64,000 nucleotides of DNA, taken from NCBI RefSeq assembly GCF_022668875.1, contig NZ_JAKGCR010000006.1:62001-126000 (forward strand). The letters are read 5' to 3'. The notes beneath the pieces are model-generated. The model was not told where the DNA came from. It searched no databases and worked only from the letters and a program-made list of their open reading frames with translations. The position numbers and the translations under genes are program-made. Positions 56,023-63,725 of the stretch are shown here, piece by piece (position 1 is the first letter of the stretch; every line of letters begins with the position of its first letter). The DNA is from Domibacillus sp. PGB-M46 (GTDB lineage: Bacteria > Bacillota > Bacilli > Bacillales > Domibacillaceae).

Positions 56023-57291
56023 ATGAACAATGCGGAAAATATGATCGCACACCTGGAAAAGGGAGATATGGCAGGTGCATCTGCCCTATATGAAAAGGTG
56101 CTCGCCTCTAGTGATGCAGAAGAACAATTTATGCTGGGGGAGCAGCTGCTCCAGCTTGGCTTTTTAGATGAAGCAAGGCAGCTGTTTGAAGAGCTGCTGC
56201 GTTCTTTTCCGGGAGAAGGAGAGCTGTCGCTGCTTTTGGCAGAGACGCTTGTAGAACTTGACCGTGAAGAAGAAGCGATGCTTATTTTAGATGAAATTGA
56301 TGATAGTGACCCGTTTTATACGCGATCACTGCTCGTACTGGCCGATTTATATCAAATGCAGGGTCTGTATGAAGTCAGCGAGCAAAAGCTCCTGCAGGCA
56401 CAACAGGCAGAACCGGACGAGCCTGTTATTAAGCTTGCACTTGGGGAGCTGTATTTAGAAGAAGGCAAGTTTTTAGAAGCCATCCGGCAGTACAAGGAAC
56501 TTGAAGAAGCGGGCGTGGAGGAGATTGCCGGCATTTCGATTCAAAAGCGCCTGGCAGAAGCATACAGTGCCGGCGGTGCTTTTGAAGAAAGCCTGCCTCA
56601 CTTCGAGCAGGCCCTTGATGATAAAATAGATATTGATACGTTGTTTATGTATGGTTTTACCGCTTTTCAAGCAGGCCAATACAAAACGGCCGCAGCGAAG
56701 CTGACTGAAGCAGCAGAGCTTGATCCTGATTACCATTCTGTTTACTTGTATCTGGCACGCGCGCATGAAATGGAAGAAGATTTAGAAGCTGCTCTTGAAG
56801 CGGCCCGTTCTGGCATTGCGCGGGATGCGTACCAAAAAGAATTGTTTTTGCTTGCAGGAAAGCTGGCTTTAAAACGGGGCCTTGAAGAAGAAGGGGAGGC
56901 TCACCTTCGTGAGTCCCTCGCCCTGGACCCGGAATATACAGAGGCTGCCCTTGCACTGAATGCATTGCTGATGAAAAAGGAAGAATACGAAGGCGTGCTT
57001 GAAATTGCTTCGGTCTTCCGCGAAGCGGGCAGTGCAGAGCCTTTGCTGCTGTGGGACGCAGCTAGAGCTGCGGAGCGGCTGGAGGAGTACAAAGAAGCGG
57101 CAGAACTATATGAATACCTTTATCCGATTTTAAATGAAAATACAGAGTTTCTGGCCGAGTACGGCTATTTCCTGCTTGAGGAAGGACACCGCCAGCAGGC
57201 GCTTTCTATTTTCCAAAAGTTAATGAAAGAAGAGCCGCTTAATGACGAATGGTCAGAACTTGTAGAACGCTTAAATACAGATACCTATTAA
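56023..57291 (+). CDS. ypiA: TPR-repeat protein YpiA
   Basis: 422-residue, highly acidic helical protein of about ten tetratricopeptide repeats (e.g. [20 protein letters not shown]). Protein-protein scaffold; role not established. ATG 56023 after AGAGGCGG gives the B. subtilis YpiA length; ATG 55993 is in frame with a weaker AAGGA. Operon with ypiB. Confidence 0.9.
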   Translation: MNNAENMIAHLEKGDMAGASALYEKVLASSDAEEQFMLGEQLLQLGFLDEARQLFEELLRSFPGEGELSLLLAETLVELDREEEAMLILDEIDDSDPFYTRSLLVLADLYQMQGLYEVSEQKLLQAQQAEPDEPVIKLALGELYLEEGKFLEAIRQYKELEEAGVEEIAGISIQKRLAEAYSAGGAFEESLPHFEQALDDKIDIDTLFMYGFTAFQAGQYKTAAAKLTEAAELDPDYHSVYLYLARAHEMEEDLEAALEAARSGIARDAYQKELFLLAGKLALKRGLEEEGEAHLRESLALDPEYTEAALALNALLMKKEEYEGVLEIASVFREAGSAEPLLLWDAARAAERLEEYKEAAELYEYLYPILNENTEFLAEYGYFLLEEGHRQQALSIFQKLMKEEPLNDEWSELVERLNTDTY

Positions 57292-57310
57292 AAAAGGCAG
57301 AGGAGTGATG

Positions 57311-57877
57311 ATGATGGCTGCTCCGGTTTCCGTTCATGAGAAAAAGGATTTTATCCGCTGGTTTTTAAATCATTATCAGCTAAAGCGCAGAGAATCTGTC
57401 TGGATTTTAAACTATTTAATGAGCCACGACCAGCTTATGGAACATGTGCATTTTGTAGAGGACGCCCAGTACTGTCCAAGAGGCATGATTATGTCATCTC
57501 ATTGTGTGGACAGCGCACCGTTTCGCTTTTTTAAAGACAACATTATGACAACAGATGCGGAAAAGTCTTTTCATGATATCCGTTTAAATAAAGATGAAGA
57601 TATCTTCATCGAATTAAAATTCAAAGATGCCCACTTGTCGCATCAATATGCGGCTGTACGGGTCGAAAATCCGTTTATGCCAAAACGGGTTCGGCTGACG
57701 GAAAAAGAAAAAGAGCTGGCCGAGCAATTTTTAAAATGGAGCGTGTACGATTTTCAGCGCGACCGCTTAAAAGAACAGATTGATGAAGCGCTCGACCGTG
57801 GAGACAAAGAAACCTTTTTCCGGCTGACCGACCAGCTCAATGAATTATTAGAACATACAAACGCATCCGACTGCTGA
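57311..57877 (+). CDS. ypiB: UPF0302/IDEAL-domain protein YpiB (ReoY homologue)
   Basis: 188 residues: UPF0302 domain (about 5-110, [14 protein letters not shown]) and a C-terminal IDEAL domain ([17 protein letters not shown]). The Listeria homologue ReoY helps ClpCP degrade MurA and so controls peptidoglycan synthesis. Several in-frame starts (57305 GTG, 57308, 57311, 57314 ATG) follow AGGAG; 57311 or 57314 has best spacing. Confidence 0.9.
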   Translation: MMAAPVSVHEKKDFIRWFLNHYQLKRRESVWILNYLMSHDQLMEHVHFVEDAQYCPRGMIMSSHCVDSAPFRFFKDNIMTTDAEKSFHDIRLNKDEDIFIELKFKDAHLSHQYAAVRVENPFMPKRVRLTEKEKELAEQFLKWSVYDFQRDRLKEQIDEALDRGDKETFFRLTDQLNELLEHTNASDC

Positions 57878-57892
57878 CCGGATGCGTTTTTT
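57861..57892 (+). terminator. Intrinsic terminator after ypiB
   Basis: ACGCATCCG / CGGATGCGT, 9-nt loop, T run; overlaps the last codons of ypiB. Confidence 0.9.
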
Positions 57893-57904
57893 CATAGCCT
57901 TGTA

Positions 57905-57934
57905 TTTACAATCGGAAGAAAAGCGCTATATGAT
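57905..57934 (+). promoter_or_regulatory. Possible promoter of ypiF
   Basis: TTTACA (57905-57910), 18-nt spacer, TATGAT (57929-57934). Confidence 0.4.
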
Positions 57935-57950
57935 AAAAGAGGGTGATAAA

Positions 57951-58403
57951 ATGAATTGGAATGGGAAAGATGCTGCACTCGTGGAGCAGCAAAAAAACTA
58001 CATTGATACGGTTCTTGTGCCGCTTGTTCCGCTGGATTTTGGAAAAGAGTTCAGACAGTCAGCTGAACAATATGAATTTATTGGACTGCTGGCCGATTTT
58101 CTTGAACGGCAGTTTAAAGGAAGAATTGTCGTGACACCGCCGTACGCTTATGTACCGGAAATGGCGGGTAACGCCGCTCTTTGGTCCCAAAAAGCACGCT
58201 CAGCGGCGTTTAAGCACGTTTTTTTTCTAACGGCAGATTCTATGTGGCGTGCGAGGGAAAACGAACTAGGCGGCTCTGTCATTTTGGTTCCGTCTGTCCC
58301 CCTTGGTAACATGGAGGAGTCAGTCAAGTACTCGCTCATCTCTCACCAGGCAAAACAGCTTGTTCAGATGGTTGTAGAGAAATGGCAGGAAAATATGGAA
58401 TAA
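57951..58403 (+). CDS. ypiF: DUF2487 protein YpiF
   Basis: 150-residue soluble protein with no recognised motif beyond DUF2487; conserved just upstream of qcrABC in bacilli. GAGGGTGAT before ATG 57951. Function unknown; context hints at the bc complex but nothing proves it. Confidence 0.82.
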   Translation: MNWNGKDAALVEQQKNYIDTVLVPLVPLDFGKEFRQSAEQYEFIGLLADFLERQFKGRIVVTPPYAYVPEMAGNAALWSQKARSAAFKHVFFLTADSMWRARENELGGSVILVPSVPLGNMEESVKYSLISHQAKQLVQMVVEKWQENME

Positions 58404-58423
58404 TTCAGAAAAATTTCACAATA

Positions 58424-58437
58424 AAAAAGCGTTTTCA
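58424..58437 (+). promoter_or_regulatory. cre-like site upstream of qcrABC
   Basis: AAAAAGCGTTTTCA fits TGWAARCGYTWNCW at 12 of 14 positions, just upstream of the qcr -35. CcpA repression by preferred sugars is a reasonable guess. Confidence 0.4.
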
Positions 58438-58440
58438 TCC

Positions 58441-58457
58441 CCAGGTTATTGACCTGG
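58441..58457 (+). promoter_or_regulatory. Perfect dyad overlapping the qcr -35
   Basis: CCAGGT-TATTG-ACCTGG. It covers the -35 TTGACC, an ideal repressor position. No known consensus recognised. Confidence 0.5.
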
Positions 58458-58477
58458 TATCCGGTATAGATTATCAT
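58449..58477 (+). promoter_or_regulatory. Sigma-A promoter of qcrABC
   Basis: TTGACC (58449-58454), 17-nt spacer, TATCAT (58472-58477). Confidence 0.65.
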
Positions 58478-58556
58478 AATAATGTCCTAGTTTATATTTA
58501 TGCTCATATATTAGTCCACAACGGGCGACGCAAAGTGTATAAGGGGGAGGGAAAGT

Positions 58557-59060
58557 ATGGGGAAACAACCTGTATCAAGACGTCAGTTTCTGAATTACAC
58601 TCTCACTGGTGTAGGCGGTTTCATGGCGGCAGGTATGCTCATGCCGATGGTTCGTTTTGCGGTTGATCCGGTGCTTAAAGGGGAAGCTGCCGGCGATTTT
58701 CATCCTACACAACAAAAGATAGCTGATTTAACAGATGTACCGGTACGCGTTGACTTTTCTTATGAGCAGACTGACGCATGGTATACATCGGAAGTCACAA
58801 GTACGGCCTGGGTTTACAAAAACGATAAAAACGAGATTGTTGCATTGTCTCCAATATGCAAGCATCTTGGCTGCACGGTAAGCTGGGAAGGAAGCGGTCA
58901 CAAAGACAAATTTTTCTGTCCTTGCCATAACGGCATGTATGAAAAAAACGGAAAAAATGTCCCGAATACGCCGCCGCTGAGACCGCTTGATGTCTATCCG
59001 ACTGCGGAAAAAGACGGGCTCCTCCAGCTTGGCAAACCACAGGCAAACAATATCGTGTAG
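58557..59060 (+). CDS. qcrA: Menaquinol:cytochrome c reductase Rieske subunit
   Basis: 167 residues. Twin-arginine signal/anchor (SRRQFLNY, then a hydrophobic stretch at 17-34) and Rieske [2Fe-2S] domain with CKHLGC and CPCHNG ligand loops. Oxidises menaquinol and passes electrons to cytochrome c. GGGGGAGGG ribosome site. Confidence 0.95.
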   Translation: MGKQPVSRRQFLNYTLTGVGGFMAAGMLMPMVRFAVDPVLKGEAAGDFHPTQQKIADLTDVPVRVDFSYEQTDAWYTSEVTSTAWVYKNDKNEIVALSPICKHLGCTVSWEGSGHKDKFFCPCHNGMYEKNGKNVPNTPPLRPLDVYPTAEKDGLLQLGKPQANNIV

Positions 59061-59073
59061 GGAGGCGTACAAT

Positions 59074-59748
59074 ATGCTCAATAAAATTTATGACTGGGTG
59101 GATGAACGTCTTGATATTACGCCGATGTGGCGCGATATTGCAGACCATGAAGTACCTGAGCACGTGAATCCGGCTCATCACTTTTCGGCATTTGTTTACT
59201 GCTTTGGCGGCTTGACGTTTTTTGTTACCGTCATTCAAATTCTGTCCGGAATGTTTTTAACCATGTACTATGTGCCGGATATTAAAAACGCATGGGAATC
59301 GGTTTACTATCTTCAAAATGAAGTCGCTTTTGGCGTTATTGTACGCGGTATGCACCACTGGGGTGCAAGTCTTGTTATTGTCATGATGTTTTTACATACA
59401 CTGCGCGTTTTCTTCCAGGGAGCTTACAAAAAGCCGCGTGAGTTAAACTGGATTGTCGGTGTTTTGATTTTCTTTGTGATGCTGGGTCTCGGTTTTACCG
59501 GATACCTGCTGCCTTGGGATATGAAAGCACTTTTTGCTACCAAGGTAGGCATTGAAATTGCCGCTTCCACGCCGCTGATCGGCCATGAATTAAAAGTGCT
59601 GCTTGCCGGCCACCCCGATATTGTCGGTGCACAAACACTCACACGCTTTTTCGCCATTCACGTCTTTTTCCTGCCGGCTGCTTTGCTTGGCTTAATGGGT
59701 GCCCACTTTATCATGATCCGCAAGCAGGGGATTTCCGGTCCATTATAA
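59074..59748 (+). CDS. qcrB: Menaquinol:cytochrome c reductase cytochrome b subunit
   Basis: 224 residues, family length for the b6-type short cytochrome b. Four membrane helices; heme b histidine pairs visible around RGMHHWGAS / FLHTLRVFF and FFAIHVFFLP; quinol-site LPWDMK. GGGAGGCG before ATG 59074. Confidence 0.95.
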   Translation: MLNKIYDWVDERLDITPMWRDIADHEVPEHVNPAHHFSAFVYCFGGLTFFVTVIQILSGMFLTMYYVPDIKNAWESVYYLQNEVAFGVIVRGMHHWGASLVIVMMFLHTLRVFFQGAYKKPRELNWIVGVLIFFVMLGLGFTGYLLPWDMKALFATKVGIEIAASTPLIGHELKVLLAGHPDIVGAQTLTRFFAIHVFFLPAALLGLMGAHFIMIRKQGISGPL

Positions 59749-59793
59749 AATCGGCCTTGCCCATTTCAGTCCAATTCAAAGGAGGGGAACGCA

Positions 59794-60561
59794 ATGCATC
59801 GTGGAAAAGGAATGAAGTTTGTCGGAGACTCGCGGGTTCCTGCCGAACGAAAACCGAATATTCCGAAAGATTATTCAGAATATCCAGGCAAAACCGAGGC
59901 TTTCTGGCCGAACTTCCTTTTGAAAGAGTGGATGGTCGGTTCGGTGTTTTTAATAGGCTATCTATGCTTGACCATTGCTCATCCATCACCGCTTGAGCGT
60001 GTTGCAGATCCGACAGATACCGGCTACCTGCCGCTGCCAGACTGGTACTTCTTGTTTTTATACCAGCTTTTAAAATACTCGTACGCATCCGGACCCTATA
60101 ACATTATTGGTGCTTTTGTTATTCCAGGTCTTGCCTTTGGCGGGCTTATGCTGGCACCGTTTATTGACCGCGGTCCAAAGCGCCGCCCCATTGATCGCCC
60201 ATTTGCAACGGGCTTTATGCTTCTCTCTCTCGCTGCGGTTATTTTCCTAACCTGGGAAGCTGTAAATGCAGTAGACTGGAAAGCAAGGGAAGCGCAGGGG
60301 GCAATTGTAGAAGAAGCCGCTATCGACACCAACTCTGATGGGTTTAAAATTTATCAGGAAAATGGCTGTATCAACTGTCACGGTGATACATTGTCAGGAG
60401 GATCGGCGGCGCCGTCTCTTGTCGGCACCGGGCTGACACCGGAAGAAGTCGCCGATATCGCAAAAAACGGGAAAGGTTCCATGCCGCCTGGAATGTATAA
60501 AGGAAATGAAGAAGACTTAAAGAAGCTGTCTGAATTTATTTCTACACTGGAAGCAAAATAA
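59794..60561 (+). CDS. qcrC: Menaquinol:cytochrome c reductase cytochrome b/c subunit
   Basis: 255 residues: N-terminal subunit-IV-like domain with three membrane helices and PDWYFLFLYQ, then an outside cytochrome c domain with heme motif C192-I-N-C195-H196 and axial Met in GSMPPGMY. The fusion is typical of Bacillus. Its heme c needs resABC, also in this window. AAAGGAGG ribosome site. Confidence 0.96.
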   Translation: MHRGKGMKFVGDSRVPAERKPNIPKDYSEYPGKTEAFWPNFLLKEWMVGSVFLIGYLCLTIAHPSPLERVADPTDTGYLPLPDWYFLFLYQLLKYSYASGPYNIIGAFVIPGLAFGGLMLAPFIDRGPKRRPIDRPFATGFMLLSLAAVIFLTWEAVNAVDWKAREAQGAIVEEAAIDTNSDGFKIYQENGCINCHGDTLSGGSAAPSLVGTGLTPEEVADIAKNGKGSMPPGMYKGNEEDLKKLSEFISTLEAK

Positions 60562-60575
60562 AACCAAATGAACGG

Positions 60576-60606
60576 GACTGTCCGGCTCGATGGGCAGTCT
60601 TTTTTT
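60576..60606 (+). terminator. Intrinsic terminator after qcrC
   Basis: GACTGTCC / GGGCAGTC (one T-G pair), 8-nt loop, seven T. Confidence 0.9.
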
Positions 60607-60620
60607 CCATGGAGGCATAT

Positions 60621-61199
60621 ATGCTGTTTTTTCTTTTATCAAACCGCTCATTTATGTGGGCGCTTTTTATCATTAATTTACTTGGAACGATTTATGGATA
60701 CATATGGTACATGCCTCAGTTAGAGCAGACAGATCCTGTTTTTCTTCCGTTCGTGCCTGACAGTCCGACCGCGAGCTTGTTTTTTACAATCGCCTTATTC
60801 GGCCTTTTGATTGGCCGGAACTGGGGGCTTATGCAGGCGCTCGCTGTTATGACCTTATTTAAATACGGAATATGGGCCGTTGTGATGAATGGGCTGACGC
60901 TCTTTGTTACAGGAGATCTCTCCTGGCTTGGCTGGATGCTGGTTGCCTCACACTTGGGTATGGCTGTCCAGGGGCTGCTGTATGCACCGTTTTTCCGGGT
61001 CAAACCGATTCACCTCATTGCGGCTGCGGTCTGGACTGTTCATAACGAAATGATTGATTATGTTTTTATGCAGTATCCTGTGTATTCACAGCTGGATTTA
61101 TACATCCAGGAAATTGGTTATTTTACATTTTGGCTCAGCCTGCTCTCTATTTTCGTCACGTGGTGGATGTGTGTGCGCCCAAAGCGATTAATGTGGTGA
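60621..61199 (+). CDS. ypjA: DUF1405 membrane protein YpjA
   Basis: 192-residue membrane protein with about six hydrophobic segments; DUF1405 features such as IYGYIWYMPQ and VWTVHNEMIDY. GGAGG 5 nt before ATG 60621. Between qcrC and ypjB as in B. subtilis; function unknown. No terminator follows. Confidence 0.88.
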   Translation: MLFFLLSNRSFMWALFIINLLGTIYGYIWYMPQLEQTDPVFLPFVPDSPTASLFFTIALFGLLIGRNWGLMQALAVMTLFKYGIWAVVMNGLTLFVTGDLSWLGWMLVASHLGMAVQGLLYAPFFRVKPIHLIAAAVWTVHNEMIDYVFMQYPVYSQLDLYIQEIGYFTFWLSLLSIFVTWWMCVRPKRLMW

Positions 61200-61205
61200 G
61201 AAACG

Positions 61206-61235
61206 GCATCATTCCTTCATCTCCGCGCATATACT
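61206..61235 (+). promoter_or_regulatory. Sigma-E-like promoter of mini-ypjB
   Basis: GCATCAT (61206-61212), 15-nt spacer, CATATACT (61228-61235); the -10 fits sigma-E at 7 of 8 bases. Predicted start near 61242. Confidence 0.45.
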
Positions 61236-61261
61236 GAAAAAAGCAGATGGGCGGGGGGATG
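61218..61261 (+). promoter_or_regulatory. Hairpin over the mini-ypjB promoter and ribosome site
   Basis: CATCTCCGC (61218-61226) pairs with GCGGGGGGATG (61251-61261) with a two-G bulge; the SD GGGGGG is in the 3' arm and the -10 in the loop. Same geometry as spoIIM and dacB. Confidence 0.4.
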
Positions 61262-61265
61262 GAGA

Positions 61266-61472
61266 ATGGACAAAATTATTGCATTTATCTGGAGTTTCCT
61301 TCTCATATTTGTACCAGTCAGCGGAGCAGAAGAAATGAATCCTGAGAAAAAAGAAGACCTGATTCACGTTACTGCGCTCACGGGCGGGGTTGTCATGGCA
61401 GCGCTCATATACACAGGCAGAAAAAAGTACAAAGGCACGAAAGAAGAACGGAAAAACAAGCATAATCTTTGA
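61266..61472 (+). CDS. Miniature YpjB-like sporulation membrane protein
   Basis: 68 residues: signal-peptide-like start (about 1-20, VSGAEE), short acidic stretch, one membrane segment (about 35-51) and a basic tail with RKKYKG. B. subtilis YpjB in this same position is about 260 residues with a signal peptide and a C-terminal TM plus a similar basic tail; here the whole central domain is missing. GGGGGG ribosome site. Either a reduced ypjB or an internal-deletion remnant. Confidence 0.65.
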   Translation: MDKIIAFIWSFLLIFVPVSGAEEMNPEKKEDLIHVTALTGGVVMAALIYTGRKKYKGTKEERKNKHNL

Positions 61473-61545
61473 CGCCCGGGGGTATAAATCGTTAAAATAA
61501 AGATAAGACAAAATACGACAACATAACGGAGGTAGAGGGAGTTAG

Positions 61546-62226
61546 ATGATTTGGATTATTTATTTTATCCTGTTGATTTTGCTGCCGCTTTGGGCGCAAT
61601 TTAAGGTGAAAAGCACGTATAATAAGTATTCAAAAGTAGCCGTTTCAACGGGAATTACTGGTGCAGAAGCAGCACGCCGCATTTTGGACGATAATGGTCT
61701 GCAGCATGTAAAAGTAGTGGAATCACGCGGGTTTTTAAGTGACCATTACAATCCGATTACAAAAACAGTGAACCTGTCACCGAATAACTTCCACGGTCAT
61801 TCCATTGCTGGAGCGGCTGTCGCGGCTCATGAGGTGGGACACGCTATTCAGGACAAAGTCGGCTATGCATTTCTTCGCTTCCGCCATGCTCTTGTTCCGA
61901 TTGCGAATTTCAGCTCAAATATGTCATGGATTTTCATTATGATTGGCATTTTTGCCAGCGCTACGAATATGCTCCTACTCGGGATTATTTTAATGGCTGC
62001 CGGTGTTCTATTTCAAGTTATCACACTGCCGGTGGAATTTAATGCATCAAACCGGGCCATGGACCAAATTGTTGCTTCCGGCATTATCCGCAACAATGAG
62101 GAACGACAGGCGCGCAAAGTGTTAAATGCGGCTGCCATGACGTATGTAGCAGCGGCTGCTGTAGCCGTTCTAGAGCTGGTTCGCCTCGTACTCATGTACA
62201 CGGGAATGGCTCAAAACGACGATTAA
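61546..62226 (+). CDS. yugP: Zinc metallopeptidase, YugP family
   Basis: 226-residue membrane protein with a zinc-protease HEVGH motif (H95, E96, H99), an N-terminal membrane segment and others after about 120; FNASNRAMD supplies the likely third ligand region. AGAGGGAG ribosome site. In B. subtilis yugP is elsewhere; here it is between ypjB and ypjC. Substrate unknown. Confidence 0.9.
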   Translation: MIWIIYFILLILLPLWAQFKVKSTYNKYSKVAVSTGITGAEAARRILDDNGLQHVKVVESRGFLSDHYNPITKTVNLSPNNFHGHSIAGAAVAAHEVGHAIQDKVGYAFLRFRHALVPIANFSSNMSWIFIMIGIFASATNMLLLGIILMAAGVLFQVITLPVEFNASNRAMDQIVASGIIRNNEERQARKVLNAAAMTYVAAAAVAVLELVRLVLMYTGMAQNDD

Positions 62227-62230
62227 TAAT

Positions 62231-62259
62231 AAAAAAGCACCGGAATTTTCCGGTACTTT
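62231..62259 (-). terminator. Terminator for ypjC transcript (minus strand)
   Basis: AAAGTACCGG / CCGGTGCTTT on the minus strand with one A-C mismatch, followed by TTTTTTATT. On the plus strand the hairpin has no T run, so it stops only minus transcripts. Confidence 0.75.
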
Positions 62260-62396
62260 GGGAGTGGAAAGCAGGCTGATTAAAACGTCTGACTTTCCAG
62301 GAACGCCGCCGGCTGGGAAGCGGAGTAACCTTTTTAGGGTCATGAGCATTCACAGCTGGCAAGTGACGCCGAAAGCGGGCGTTTGCGGGCAGCCTG
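62260..62396 (+). other. Structured GC-rich segment, possible non-coding RNA or small repeat element
   Basis: 137 nt without an ORF. It can fold as a row of hairpins: GGAAAG/CTTTCC (62265-62299 region), CCGC/GCGG, ACCT/AGGGT, TCAC/GTGA, ACGCC/GGCGT, and an outer CAGGCTG (62272) / CAGCCTG (62390) pairing. It is bracketed by two related terminator hairpins that share AAGCACCGG. Not matched to a known RNA family by eye. Confidence 0.4.
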
Positions 62397-62425
62397 AAGC
62401 ACCGGGAGTCTCCCGGTGCTTTTTA
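62397..62425 (+). terminator. Terminator for yugP transcript (plus strand)
   Basis: AAGCACCGGGA-GTC-TCCCGGTGCTT then TTT; no T run on the minus strand. It lies against the ypjC stop, about 170 bp after yugP. Confidence 0.8.
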
Positions 62426-63295
62426 ACGTTCAATCGGCTGTTTGTTTTCATCAAGAGTGAAGCCTTCTCCGAATACATCATGCACAACTGTCACCGAAAC
62501 AAATGCGTGCGGATCCACTGCATGAATAATATTCTTCAGCCGGACGATTTCATTTCGGCCCACCACGCAGTATAAAACATCGCGTTCCTGCTTTGTGAAA
62601 GAGCCATATCCTTTTAAAATCGTCACTCCGCGATCCATTCGTTTGTTAATTTCGTCCGCAATTTCCTCGTGAGCAGAAGAGATAATCATCGCGCCGCGCG
62701 CCGCGTATGCTCCTTCCTGCATAAAGTCAATGACACGTGCTGCGACAAAAACAGCAACGAGCGTATACATCGCTTCCCGGTAATTGATGTATGTCAAAAA
62801 AGAAGCCGTGATCACGACCGCGTCGAATAAAAACATGGTTTTGCCCATGCTTACCTGCCAATATTTATGTACAAGCCGCGCAATAATATCGACGCCTCCT
62901 GTTGTGCCTCCGTACCGGAACGTAATCCCAAGGCCCACTCCGATAAAAACCCCTGCAAACAGCGCGGCAAGAAACAGGTCATCCCGAAGCGGAATGTGAA
63001 ATTGCCAGTTTTGAAATATCCATAAAAAGAAGGAAACGCTAAAGGTGCCAATCAGCGTATAATAAAAAGAGACGCGGCCGAGCAGTTTCCACCCAATTAA
63101 AAAAATGGGAATGTTAAGAAGTAAATTCGAGTAGGAAGGGTCAATTCCAAATAAATTGTATAATAGCAGGGTAATACCCGTAAAACCGCCCTCCGCTAAA
63201 TTGTTCTGCATATTAAAATGGACAAGCCCAAATGAAAAAATAGCCGAGCCAACCAAAATAAAAAATACATTTTTGGATTTAATGCCGGGTTTCAT
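62423..63295 (-). CDS. ypjC: YitT-family membrane protein YpjC
   Basis: 290 residues: about five membrane helices in the first 190 residues, including the DUF161 signature GGTTGGVDIIA, and a C-terminal soluble DUF2179 domain (RGVTILKGYGSFT, then VVGRNEIVRLK). Function unknown. AAGGAGA before ATG 63295. On the minus strand between yugP and mazG. Confidence 0.9.
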   Translation of the reverse strand: MKPGIKSKNVFFILVGSAIFSFGLVHFNMQNNLAEGGFTGITLLLYNLFGIDPSYSNLLLNIPIFLIGWKLLGRVSFYYTLIGTFSVSFFLWIFQNWQFHIPLRDDLFLAALFAGVFIGVGLGITFRYGGTTGGVDIIARLVHKYWQVSMGKTMFLFDAVVITASFLTYINYREAMYTLVAVFVAARVIDFMQEGAYAARGAMIISSAHEEIADEINKRMDRGVTILKGYGSFTKQERDVLYCVVGRNEIVRLKNIIHAVDPHAFVSVTVVHDVFGEGFTLDENKQPIER

Positions 63296-63335
63296 ATACG
63301 TTCTCCTTTTTATTGTGATGAATAATAAGAAAAAA

Positions 63336-63364
63336 TTGCACCTCCTCTATATAATATGTAACAT
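63336..63364 (+). promoter_or_regulatory. Possible promoter of mazG-dapB
   Basis: TTGCAC (63336-63341), 17-nt spacer, TAACAT (63359-63364). Confidence 0.35.
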
Positions 63365-63390
63365 ATAAAAGAAAGAAAGTGGTGAAAAAA

Positions 63391-63723
63391 ATGGATAAAT
63401 CGATGCGTGATATGCAAAAAGAAGTAGACGGCTATATCGGACAGTTTAAAGAGGGCTACTTCAGTCCGCTTGCGATGATGGCCCGCCTGACAGAAGAAAT
63501 GGGCGAGCTGGCCCGTGAAGTCAACCATTACTACGGGGAGAAGCCAAAGAAAACATCCGAAGAAGAGAAAACGATCGAGGAAGAACTCGGGGATGTTTTG
63601 TTTGTAGCCATTTGCCTGGCAAATTCGCTCGAGATTGATTTGCAGACGGCACACGACCGGGTCATGCACAAATTCCAGACAAGAGACAAAGACCGCTGGA
63701 CCAAAATTGAGGAGGACAAGTAA
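63391..63723 (+). CDS. ypjD: MazG-like nucleotide pyrophosphohydrolase YpjD
   Basis: 110-residue helical MazG/dUTPase-like protein. Metal-binding EEMGELAREV and EEELGDVLF are intact. Hydrolyses non-canonical or excess (d)NTPs by family inference. ATG 63391 follows AAAGTGGTG; a GTG at 63379 is in frame. The 2-bp gap to dapB indicates an operon. Confidence 0.9.
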   Translation: MDKSMRDMQKEVDGYIGQFKEGYFSPLAMMARLTEEMGELAREVNHYYGEKPKKTSEEEKTIEEELGDVLFVAICLANSLEIDLQTAHDRVMHKFQTRDKDRWTKIEEDK

Positions 63724-63725
63724 AA

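Noticed and set aside
61209-61511. 100-codon frame on the minus strand
   Set aside because: Antisense to the mini-ypjB gene, no ribosome site and no family resemblance.
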